Shown here: positions 24,081 through 30,683 of the stretch, piece by piece
Layout: every line of letters begins with the position of its first letter
Position numbering within the stretch: the stretch's first letter is position 1
Source: Sphingomonas sp. GC_Shp_5
GTDB lineage: Bacteria > Pseudomonadota > Alphaproteobacteria > Sphingomonadales > Sphingomonadaceae
NCBI RefSeq assembly: GCF_026540855.1
Contig: NZ_JALNUP010000031.1
Location: 1 to 33,074, forward strand
Length of the DNA: 33,074 nt
Direction: 5' to 3'
Notes under the pieces: generated by a model
The model's input: only the letters and a program-made list of their open reading frames with translations
The model's database searches: none
Told to the model about the DNA's origin: nothing
Translations under genes and position numbers: made by a program

Positions 24081-24096
24081 GCCCGCCGATCGGCCT

Positions 24097-24125
24097 GCGC
24101 CGGCGTCGTTAGGGCGTGCCGGCGC
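24097..24125. terminator. Bidirectional terminator-like inverted repeat
   Basis: GCGCCGGC (24097-24104) and GCCGGCGC (24118-24125) form a perfect 8-bp stem with a 13-nt loop between convergent genes ending at 24080 and 24109; it overlaps the end of the lipoprotein gene. A 10-bp palindrome GCCGATCGGC (24085-24094) lies beside it. Confidence 0.5.
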
Positions 24126-24954
24126 GGTCGTAGGTCAGCTTCGCCCACAGCGGGAAGTGATCCGACGGGTAGGTGGCGCCGCGGTGATAGGTGTCTGTTT
24201 CCACCGCGGTGGCGTGGAAGCCGCGGACGAACAGATAGTCGATCCGCCGGTCGGCGGTGCCGGTGAAATCGTGGAAGGTGTTGTCGGGGCCCCGGCGCCG
24301 CGCCGCCTGCTCGCGCACGTCGGTCAATGCGGCGGCGAGCGTTGCGTAGGCGCTGGTGGTGGGGCGCGCGTTCATGTCGCCGGCGAGGATCACCGGCAGG
24401 CCATGGGCGAGCGCCGGCAGCTGCGCGAGGATCAGCGCGGCGGCCTTGGCGCGGGCGTCGTCGTCGGTGTCGCGGTGGGGCAGGTGGGTGTCGAGGAACA
24501 GGAAGCGACGCGACGGATGGCCGAGCGGCTCGAACACCGCCCAATTGGCCATGCGGGCAAGATCGGTGCCCCAGCTCATGCTGCCGGGCACGTCGGGCGT
24601 GTCGGACAGCCAGAAATCGCCCTGGTCGACGATGCGCAGCCGATCTGGACGGTAGAAGATGCCCATATGCTCGTCGGCATGGCCACCGCGCCGGTCGCGG
24701 CCGAACCAGCGATAGGCGGGAAGGGCCTGGACCAGATCGTCGCCCTGCCGTTGCAGCAGCTCCTGGGTGCCGAACAGATCGGGGTGCGCCCGCCTGATCA
24801 GGTCGATCATCACCGGCCGCCGCTCGGGCCACGCATGGGGTGGCTGATCCGAGGCATAGCGAACGTTGAAGGTCATCACCTTGAGCGACGGCGCACAGCC
24901 GGCGAGCAGCGCCGCGAGCGGCAGGACGGCGTGGCGCCAGGCGGTGATGGTCAT
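24109..24954 (-). CDS. EEP-family (endonuclease/exonuclease/phosphatase) lipoprotein
   Basis: Protein of 281 residues with the DNase I-like EEP fold. It has a lipoprotein signal: LPLAALLAGC puts the lipidated Cys at residue 20. Catalytic landmarks run in order: VMTFNVRY (Asn), FGTQE (metal-binding Glu), HMGIFYRPDRL, FLDTHLPHRDTD (His/Asp pair), VILAGDMNARP (Asp-x-Asn), RIDYLFVRG and YPSDHFPLWAKL (terminal Asp-His). All residues needed for Mg-dependent phosphoester hydrolysis seem present. A lipid-anchored periplasmic position argues for a phosphatase or phosphodiesterase on a glycan or lipid rather than a DNA enzyme. Removal of phosphate from mannose-6-phosphate or GPI-type groups would suit the locus, but this is inference. 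AAGGAG lies 7 nt before the ATG. Confidence 0.9.
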   Translation of the reverse strand: MTITAWRHAVLPLAALLAGCAPSLKVMTFNVRYASDQPPHAWPERRPVMIDLIRRAHPDLFGTQELLQRQGDDLVQALPAYRWFGRDRRGGHADEHMGIFYRPDRLRIVDQGDFWLSDTPDVPGSMSWGTDLARMANWAVFEPLGHPSRRFLFLDTHLPHRDTDDDARAKAAALILAQLPALAHGLPVILAGDMNARPTTSAYATLAAALTDVREQAARRRGPDNTFHDFTGTADRRIDYLFVRGFHATAVETDTYHRGATYPSDHFPLWAKLTYDRAGTP

Positions 24955-24988
24955 GACCTTCTCCTTGCGGTGGTGAACGACGGTGAAC

Positions 24989-25057
24989 TCAGCGCGGGCG
25001 GAACATGGGTCGCGGCCGCGCGAGCGGCACCAGCGCTGCGACGCCAGTGCCGATCAT
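24989..25057 (-). CDS. Possible 22-residue peptide coupled to the ROK gene
   Basis: A 22-codon ORF begins at an ATG that overlaps the ROK kinase stop as ATGA (25054-25057) and ends 34 nt before the lipoprotein start. It reads MIGTGVAALVPLAR and ends RPMFRPR: a short hydrophobic part followed by an Arg/Pro-rich end. It might be a coupled leader, the relic of a transporter C-terminus, or chance. Only the overlap and the complete frame support it. Confidence 0.25.
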   Translation of the reverse strand: MIGTGVAALVPLARPRPMFRPR

Positions 25058-25959
25058 GGCCGCGCGCGCGCCTCGAGTGCCAGCGCGATCGAGCCGAGCG
25101 GTCCGGCCAGATCGCCGAGCGCGGGCGCGACAATGATCGGCCCATCCGGCAACGCCATGTAGCCGGCGAGGCTTCGCTCGAGCTCTGCTTGGATCTGCTC
25201 AAGCAGATGCGGCTGGCGCGTGACCACGCCGCCGCCGATCGCGATCCGCCACGGCCCGGTGGTGGCGATCAGCGCATGCGCCATCGCCGCGAGCGCCGCG
25301 ACCATCGGCGCCCAGACCGGATCATCGGGCGCCAGCGTGTCGATTGCCCGGCCATCCAGCCGCGCGACCAGCGCGCTGCCGGACGCCAGCCCTTCGACAC
25401 AGTCATCATGGTAGCGGCAGGCGCTGGCGACGGTGTCACCGGGGAGGCGCGGCACGCGAATATGGCCGATCTCGCTATGGCCGATGCCGCGGGTGGGCTG
25501 GCCATGGACGATCAGGCCGACGCCGATGCCGGTGCCGACCGTTACATAAGCGAAATCCTGCAGTCCCTGCGCGCATCCCCAGCGCATTTCCGCCAGCGCC
25601 GCGCCGTTGACATCGGTGTCCAGGGCGAAGGGGCGATCAAACGGCTGCGTGATCGCGGCGACGATATCGGCATCGCGCCAGCCCGGCTTGTTGGTCGCGA
25701 GGATCCGCCCGAACCGCGAATCGACGGGATTGAGCGATAGGGGGCCGAAGGAGGCGATGCCGATCGCGTCGAAGCCATGCGCGTTGTTCCACTCCCGCAG
25801 CGTCGCGACGATTGCGGACAGGGTTTCCTCGGGCGTCGTGGTGGGGATCACGCGCTGATCGACGATCGCGCCGGGCCCGACGGCGAGGGTGCAGACGCAC
25901 TTGGTGCCGCCCAGTTCGACTCCCGCCAGCAGGTTGTCCGTTGATGTTGGCTGTTCCAA
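25054..25959 (-). CDS. ROK-family sugar kinase (fructo/mannokinase-like)
   Basis: Cytoplasmic hexokinase-fold protein of about 301 residues and no DNA-binding domain, so a kinase rather than a NagC-type repressor. ATP-binding motif: VELGGTKCVCTL (about 14-25). The second phosphate motif is YVTVGTGIGVGLIV, and GHSEIGHIRVPR gives the sugar-contacting Glu and the first zinc histidine. CRYHDDCVEGLASG provides the Cys-His-Cys zinc ligands in the fructokinase/Mak arrangement. DTDVNGAALAEM holds the catalytic Asp. Mak-type enzymes phosphorylate mannose and fructose, so mannose-6-phosphate formation from the locus products is likely. The ORF opens with GTG at 25980, but TTG at 25959 is preferred because GAGAGAGGGG sits just before it. 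Probably followed by the EEP lipoprotein gene. Confidence 0.91.
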   Translation of the reverse strand: MEQPTSTDNLLAGVELGGTKCVCTLAVGPGAIVDQRVIPTTTPEETLSAIVATLREWNNAHGFDAIGIASFGPLSLNPVDSRFGRILATNKPGWRDADIVAAITQPFDRPFALDTDVNGAALAEMRWGCAQGLQDFAYVTVGTGIGVGLIVHGQPTRGIGHSEIGHIRVPRLPGDTVASACRYHDDCVEGLASGSALVARLDGRAIDTLAPDDPVWAPMVAALAAMAHALIATTGPWRIAIGGGVVTRQPHLLEQIQAELERSLAGYMALPDGPIIVAPALGDLAGPLGSIALALEARARP

Positions 25960-26020
25960 GCTTGCCCCTCTCTCCCGCACGTCCGCCTGTGCTCAGGCCG
26001 GATCAGATCGTCGCATCGTT

Positions 26021-26046
26021 ATTACATCAAATTGGGTAATTCAATT
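26021..26046. promoter_or_regulatory. Nested inverted repeats, candidate operator of the ROK unit
   Basis: Two interlocked perfect dyads, ATTAC-N10-GTAAT and AATTG-N7-CAATT, lie 60-90 nt upstream of the ROK start. The nested arrangement suggests a repressor site; no regulator gene is in the window. Confidence 0.35.
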
Positions 26047-26248
26047 CGTCGTGTTGGTTCGTTGGTTTCGTTAGCCGCAGTCAGGGCATACGGGTGGAAG
26101 CCGCAGCCGAACCTCGCAGCCGATCGTGCGGCAGCAAACAGGCCGAAATGCTGCGATCCCGATCCAAAGATCCGTTCGTCTTCAGCATGTTGCCTATTTC
26201 GGGTGACCATATTCCAGCAACGCTTCGACACGAACCAGACATTTTTAA

Positions 26249-26271
26249 TTGACAATTTGTTTTCTGAATTG
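26249..26271 (+). promoter_or_regulatory. TTGACA element with CAATT/AATTG dyad
   Basis: TTGACA (26249-26254) overlaps the dyad CAATT (26253-26257) - N9 - AATTG (26267-26271), whose arms repeat those of the other candidate operator. The overlap of a -35 hexamer with an inverted repeat would suit a repressor of TonB receptor 3. Confidence 0.35.
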
Positions 26272-26389
26272 CGAAATGCGTAAGTCAGGCTGCCCTGTCG
26301 AACCCGATCATACGGGCATTTGCAGGCTGACGAAGGGCAAGAAGGGAGACGAGCCGCCAGGCATCCGATCCCATGGAGGAGGAAGTAGA

Positions 26390-29300
26390 ATGGCTGCTCG
26401 TCACGTCGCGCGTGGTGTTGGATCGCGCCGTTACCACGGCTTGGCACGGCTGCTGATGTCAGCCAGCCTGATTGCCGGTACCGCGGGTATTGCCAGCGCG
26501 CAGCAGGCGCCGCCAGCGGCCCCGCCGGCGACCGGCGCCAACCAGGACAATGTACCGACGCAGCCTACCGGCATCGAGAATACGCCCGCGCCTGCCGCCG
26601 AAGCGACTCCCGGCCAGTCCGGCCAGGTCCAGGTCAACGCCGATGACATCGTCGTCACCGGCTATCGCCAGTCGATCGAGCAGAGCCTCAGCCGCAAGCG
26701 CGAGGCCAATGCCTTCATCGACGTGATCACCGCCGAGGACGTCGGCAAGTTCCCCGACAAGAACGTCGCCGATTCACTGCAGCGCGTCCCGGGCGTGATC
26801 ATCGATCGCGACGGCGGCGAGGGCAAGAACGTCAGCATCCGCGGTCTCTCGTCCGATCTGACGCTGACCGAGCTCAACGGCAACTTCATCGCCACCGCCG
26901 ACACCGGCGATCCCTCGCGGTCGTTCAACTATCTGCTGCTGCCGTCGAACATGATCGGCAGCGTCGATGTCTACAAGTCGCCCGAGGCGCGGCTCGACGA
27001 GGGCGGCGTTGGCGGCACCGTCATCCTCCACACCCGCAACCCGCTCGATCTCAAGCCCTGGTCGGGCTTCCTGTCGGCCGAAGGCACCTATTCGGACGTC
27101 ACCAAGAAGGTGGAGCCGCAGGTCTCGGGCCAGCTGTCATGGCACAATGATGCGGGCACGATCGGCGTGCTGGTCGGCGGTACCTACCAGAAGCGCACTG
27201 ATCGCGAGCTCAATGCCGGCACCGAGAGCTGGCAGTGGTGGGCCGATGGCGGCCGCGGCGGCCCGACGCCGGCGACCGACGTCAACGGCAACACCTTCGC
27301 GAACGACGATGCCGTCACCTATTGGTCGGAAAACAAGGGCGAGACCACCGTCGGTGGCACGCACTACAACGGCTATTGGGCGCCGCAGTCGGTGGACGAG
27401 ACCGTGCGCGTCGACCAGCGCGAGCGGATCGGCTTCCAGGCGACGCTCGACCTCAAGCCGACCGACAATCTGCACATCACCGCCAACTATTTCCGCTTCC
27501 AGCTCAATCACGAGACCACCAACAACACCATCAAGATCCCCGAATGGGGCTATGGCGATGGCTTCTTCACCAACGCGACCTTCGACAAGACCGGCACGAT
27601 CATGCAGTCCGCGACGTTCGCGACGCCGACGGCGGGCACCGGCTGCCTCACCAACACGCCGATCTGCACCATGGAAACCCCGCAGATCCAGGATACCTAC
27701 TCGAAAGAGAAGGACATCTCGAATACCTTCGACGTCCATGGCGACTGGACCAAGGATCGGCTCGACGTCTCGTTCGTGATCGGCAAGACGCACGCCACCG
27801 GCGGCCCGTCGCAGCAATTCTACGTCGCCGCCAAGCCGCGCCTGACCGGCAACGTGACGCAGAACGGCAACAACCTCAGCATGTGGGACTTCAGCAACGG
27901 CGGGCTGAACATGACGTTCTCGCCCGACCTGCTGACCAATCTCGAGAACGGCATCGCGCAGGTCGACCAGGGCTCGACCGGCTCGGGCTATACCAACGCC
28001 ACGATCAGCCAGCGCTATGCGCAGGTCGACGTGACGCGGCATTTCGACACGCTGCTCGACTCGATCCAGATCGGCGCCAAGTGGCGTGATGGTCGCATCC
28101 AGCGTACCACCGGCGAACTCGACTGGTATGTCAACGCCGCCACCCAGACGCGTTTCCAGGACACGGCGGCTGGCGCCTATGCCTCGGGTGACTTCTTCTA
28201 CGGTATCGGCAACATCGCCGGTGGCTTCTCGGCCTCCGCGTTCCCGGCGATCGACATGCAGAAGTACATCTCCTACCTCAACACCACCTATGGCGACGCC
28301 ACCAAGGTGCCGCAGCCGCAGAACCGCTACGACATCGACGAGCGGATCTGGGCCGGTTATGCCCAGGCCAATTTCAAGACCGGCGGTGTGCGAGGCAACA
28401 TCGGACTGCGCGTCGTCAACACCAACCAGTCGGGCATCTCGACCGACACCATCTACGAAAACACGTCTTACTGCGTGAAGAACCCGGATGGTACCAACGT
28501 GCTCGGCGCGGACGGCAACTGTCAGGTGCTGCAGCAGAACCAACGGCAGATCCGCACCTTCTCGCAGAACAGCGAGTCCAAGACCTACACGGACTTCCTG
28601 CCGAGCTTCAACATCGCCTGGAACATCACCGACAACCTGCTGGCGCGTGGTGCGGTGTCCAGGGTGATCGCCCGGCCGAACTTCGACGATCTCGCCTCGG
28701 CCCGCTCGCTGACGCTCAACGACGCGGCTTATGCAGCGGATCGCGCCCAGTTCGGCGAGCGCGCCGGCTGGTTCGGCAATGGCGGCAACTTCGATCTCAA
28801 GCCCTTCTCGGCTTGGGATTACGACCTCGGCGTCGAATGGTACTTCCACCGCGGCTCGGTGCTCGGCGCCTCGCTGTTCCGCAAGGACGTCAAGAACTTC
28901 ATCGTTCCCGTGGTGGTCGATCTGACCCAGAACGTGCAGGGCCAGAGCGTGCTGGTGCAGCAATATTCGACCCAGACCAACGGCGCCAGCGCGGTGTCGG
29001 AAGGCGTCGAGCTCTATGCCCAGCACACGCTGGACATCGGCTTCGGTGCGCAGGTCAACTTCACCTATAATCACACCTCGACCGCGGACGTATCGCTCGA
29101 CGGTGTCGAGATCGGCACCTCGCCGCTGGTCGGCAGCGCCAAGACCCAATGGAACGCGTCGGTCTTCTACGAAAAGCACGGCGTGCTGCTGCGGGCCTCG
29201 TACAACCGGCGCGGCGAGCAGGTCGAGGGCCTGGTGTCGGGGCTGAACGTCTACAACGACCCGTATGAACAGGTCGATCTCAACGCCCAGTACAACATCA

Positions 29301-29446
29301 CCAAGAACATCTCGGTCACGGCATCGGTGATCAACCTCACCAAGTCGGAATCGAGCTCGCATCTGGGCAATGACACCACCGATCGGTTCTATGGCAGCTC
29401 CTACACCGGCCGGCGCGCCTATGCCGGCGTGCAGTGGAACTTCTAA
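26390..29446 (+). CDS. TonB-dependent receptor 3 (carbohydrate type)
   Basis: Large outer-membrane transporter of 1018 residues. The signal peptide has a long basic n-region (MAARHVARGVGSRRYHGLAR) and is cut near residue 38 (ASAQ). A Pro/Ala-rich linker (about 40-80) leads to the TonB box DIVVTGYRQS (86-95) and a plug with ITAEDVGKFPDKNVADSLQRVPGV and KNVSIRGLSSDLTLTELNG, the signature of the TonB-Xanth-Caul group often linked to oligosaccharides. The barrel ends RRAYAGVQWNF. The frame is open from 26249, but the ATG at 26390 has a strong GGAGGAGGAA just before it. It precedes GH43 and GH92-2 and is the likely importer of the locus substrate. Loop cysteines (CLTNTPIC and CVKNPDGTNVLGADGNC) may form disulfides. 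Confidence 0.95.
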   Translation: MAARHVARGVGSRRYHGLARLLMSASLIAGTAGIASAQQAPPAAPPATGANQDNVPTQPTGIENTPAPAAEATPGQSGQVQVNADDIVVTGYRQSIEQSLSRKREANAFIDVITAEDVGKFPDKNVADSLQRVPGVIIDRDGGEGKNVSIRGLSSDLTLTELNGNFIATADTGDPSRSFNYLLLPSNMIGSVDVYKSPEARLDEGGVGGTVILHTRNPLDLKPWSGFLSAEGTYSDVTKKVEPQVSGQLSWHNDAGTIGVLVGGTYQKRTDRELNAGTESWQWWADGGRGGPTPATDVNGNTFANDDAVTYWSENKGETTVGGTHYNGYWAPQSVDETVRVDQRERIGFQATLDLKPTDNLHITANYFRFQLNHETTNNTIKIPEWGYGDGFFTNATFDKTGTIMQSATFATPTAGTGCLTNTPICTMETPQIQDTYSKEKDISNTFDVHGDWTKDRLDVSFVIGKTHATGGPSQQFYVAAKPRLTGNVTQNGNNLSMWDFSNGGLNMTFSPDLLTNLENGIAQVDQGSTGSGYTNATISQRYAQVDVTRHFDTLLDSIQIGAKWRDGRIQRTTGELDWYVNAATQTRFQDTAAGAYASGDFFYGIGNIAGGFSASAFPAIDMQKYISYLNTTYGDATKVPQPQNRYDIDERIWAGYAQANFKTGGVRGNIGLRVVNTNQSGISTDTIYENTSYCVKNPDGTNVLGADGNCQVLQQNQRQIRTFSQNSESKTYTDFLPSFNIAWNITDNLLARGAVSRVIARPNFDDLASARSLTLNDAAYAADRAQFGERAGWFGNGGNFDLKPFSAWDYDLGVEWYFHRGSVLGASLFRKDVKNFIVPVVVDLTQNVQGQSVLVQQYSTQTNGASAVSEGVELYAQHTLDIGFGAQVNFTYNHTSTADVSLDGVEIGTSPLVGSAKTQWNASVFYEKHGVLLRASYNRRGEQVEGLVSGLNVYNDPYEQVDLNAQYNITKNISVTASVINLTKSESSSHLGNDTTDRFYGSSYTGRRAYAGVQWNF

Positions 29447-29463
29447 GCGGCGGATGAGCGGCC

Positions 29464-29501
29464 GGCGCCGGGGTGGATGGTCCACCTCGCGCGCCGGCGC
29501 C
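29464..29501 (+). terminator. Two-tier hairpin after TonB receptor 3
   Basis: Outer arms GGCGCCGG (29464-29471) and CCGGCGCC (29494-29501) enclose an inner perfect stem GGTGGA-TGG-TCCACC (29472-29486). The structure starts 18 nt after the receptor stop and lies 72 nt before the GH43 start. No T-run follows. It is likely to reduce read-through, giving more receptor than glycosidase mRNA. Confidence 0.6.
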
Positions 29502-29573
29502 AGCGCATGAACATCGTGCCGTCGCGGCATTGCACGATGGATCGTCCGGCATTGGAAGGGTAAGCGGAGCGTG

Positions 29574-30626
29574 ATGAACAGGATCCGGACCGCGCTCGTA
29601 GCAGGCGCCGCGTTGCTGGCGGCGGGCGCCGTCTACGCCCGCAACCCGGTGCTGCCCGGCTGGTATGCCGACCCGGAGATCCGCATCTTCGCGGGCCGCT
29701 ACTGGATCTACCCGACCTATTCGGACGATGCCGCGGCGCCCGATGTGTCGCCGCATTTCTCGGCGGCGCAGGCCAAGGCACGCACCCGCCACACGGTGCG
29801 GCCGTCCTATGGCAAGCAGACCTTCTTCAACGCCTTTTCCTCGCCCGACATGGTCCATTGGACCAAGCATTCGCATGTGCTCGACGTCGCCGATGTCGCC
29901 TGGGCGGCCTATGCGGTGTGGGCGCCATCGGCGATCGAGGCGGGCGGCAAATATTATCTGTTCTTCGCCGCCAACGACATCCAGAGCGATGCCGAACAAG
30001 GCGGGATCGGCCTTGCGGTCAGCGATCGTCCCGGTGGCCCGTTCAAGGATGCGCTGGGCAAGCCGCTGATCAGTGCATTCCACAATGGCGCGCAGCCGAT
30101 CGATCCGTTCGTCTACCGCGACGACGATGGCCAGGTGTATCTGTTCTACGGCGGCTGGCGGCATTGCAACGTCGTGCGGCTTAGCGCCGATCTCCACCAT
30201 GTGCTGCCGTTCGCCGATGGCACGACCTACAAGGAGATCACGCCGCCGGGCTATGTCGAGGGATCGTTCATGATCAAGCGGCGCGGCGTCTATTATCTGA
30301 TGTGGTCCGAAGGTGAATGGACCGGGGCGGATTACCGCGTCGCCTATGCGATGGGGCCGAGCCCGACCGGGCCGTTCAAGCCGATGGGCACCGTGCTCGC
30401 GCAGGACGAGAAGATCGCGCGCGGGGCGGGGCACCATTCGGTGGTCAACGTGCCGGGCACCGACGACTGGTACATCGTCTATCATCGCCGGCCGCTCACC
30501 GATGACATTGGCGAGCATCGCCAGGTCGCGATCGACCGGATGACGTTCGCGGCCGATGGCACGATCAAGCCGGTGGTGATGACCAATGCCGGCATCGCGC
30601 CGCGGCCGCTGCGCCAGGCGCGGTGA
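29574..30626 (+). CDS. Glycoside hydrolase family 43 protein
   Basis: Exported five-bladed beta-propeller enzyme of 350 residues. The signal peptide MNRIRTALVAGAALLAAGAVYA is cut near residue 22. The three acidic residues of GH43 are in place: Asp33 in GWYADPEIRIF (base), Asp177 in QPIDPFVYRDDDG (pKa modulator) and Glu229 in YVEGSFMIKR (acid). VWAPSAIEAGGKYYLFFAA and GAGHHSVVNVPGTDDWYIVYHRR are typical supporting motifs. The family contains beta-xylosidases, alpha-arabinofuranosidases and galactosidases, so the link to a mannose-rich substrate is not obvious and may indicate decorations. A GTG one codon upstream is possible, but the ATG at 29574 with GGAG just before it is preferred. GH92-2 follows after about 53 nt. 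Confidence 0.93.
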   Translation: MNRIRTALVAGAALLAAGAVYARNPVLPGWYADPEIRIFAGRYWIYPTYSDDAAAPDVSPHFSAAQAKARTRHTVRPSYGKQTFFNAFSSPDMVHWTKHSHVLDVADVAWAAYAVWAPSAIEAGGKYYLFFAANDIQSDAEQGGIGLAVSDRPGGPFKDALGKPLISAFHNGAQPIDPFVYRDDDGQVYLFYGGWRHCNVVRLSADLHHVLPFADGTTYKEITPPGYVEGSFMIKRRGVYYLMWSEGEWTGADYRVAYAMGPSPTGPFKPMGTVLAQDEKIARGAGHHSVVNVPGTDDWYIVYHRRPLTDDIGEHRQVAIDRMTFAADGTIKPVVMTNAGIAPRPLRQAR

Positions 30627-30674
30627 CGGGCTGCGCGGCCGTGACAAGCTATTTTTACGAGTTCCAAGGGAGAC

Positions 30675-30683
30675 ATGCGTTGA
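30675..30683 (+). other. Two-codon mini-ORF over the GH92-2 start
   Basis: ATG-CGT-TGA lies between the AAGGGAG ribosome-binding site and the proposed TTG start of GH92-2. Its stop overlaps the TTG (30680-30682) as TTGA. Ribosomes could initiate at the ATG, stop and reinitiate. It is visible but may be coincidental. Confidence 0.35.

Larger units (their letters stand above)
25960..26389. promoter_or_regulatory. AT-rich divergent control region, ROK / TonB receptor 3
   Basis: This 430-nt gap is strikingly AT-richer than the rest of the window. It contains ATTAC-N10-GTAAT (26021-26040), AATTG-N7-CAATT (26030-26046) and CAATT-N9-AATTG (26253-26271). A TTGACA at 26249-26254 is a perfect -35 hexamer on the plus strand, but the downstream -10 (about 26272-26277, CGAAAT) is poor. 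A long minus-strand ORF here looks like chance. The leader to the receptor start is about 110 nt from the candidate promoter. Confidence 0.5.

Noticed and set aside
24037..25740. 567-codon plus-strand ORF
   Set aside because: Runs antisense to two well-supported genes (EEP lipoprotein and ROK kinase) and shows no recognisable domain.
26022..26447. 141-codon minus-strand ORF in the AT-rich gap
   Set aside because: It overlaps the start of TonB receptor 3, has no family-like sequence or ribosome-binding site, and the region is rich in dyads as expected for control DNA.
27137..29530. 797-codon minus-strand ORF
   Set aside because: Antisense of TonB receptor 3; no signal, domain or start site.
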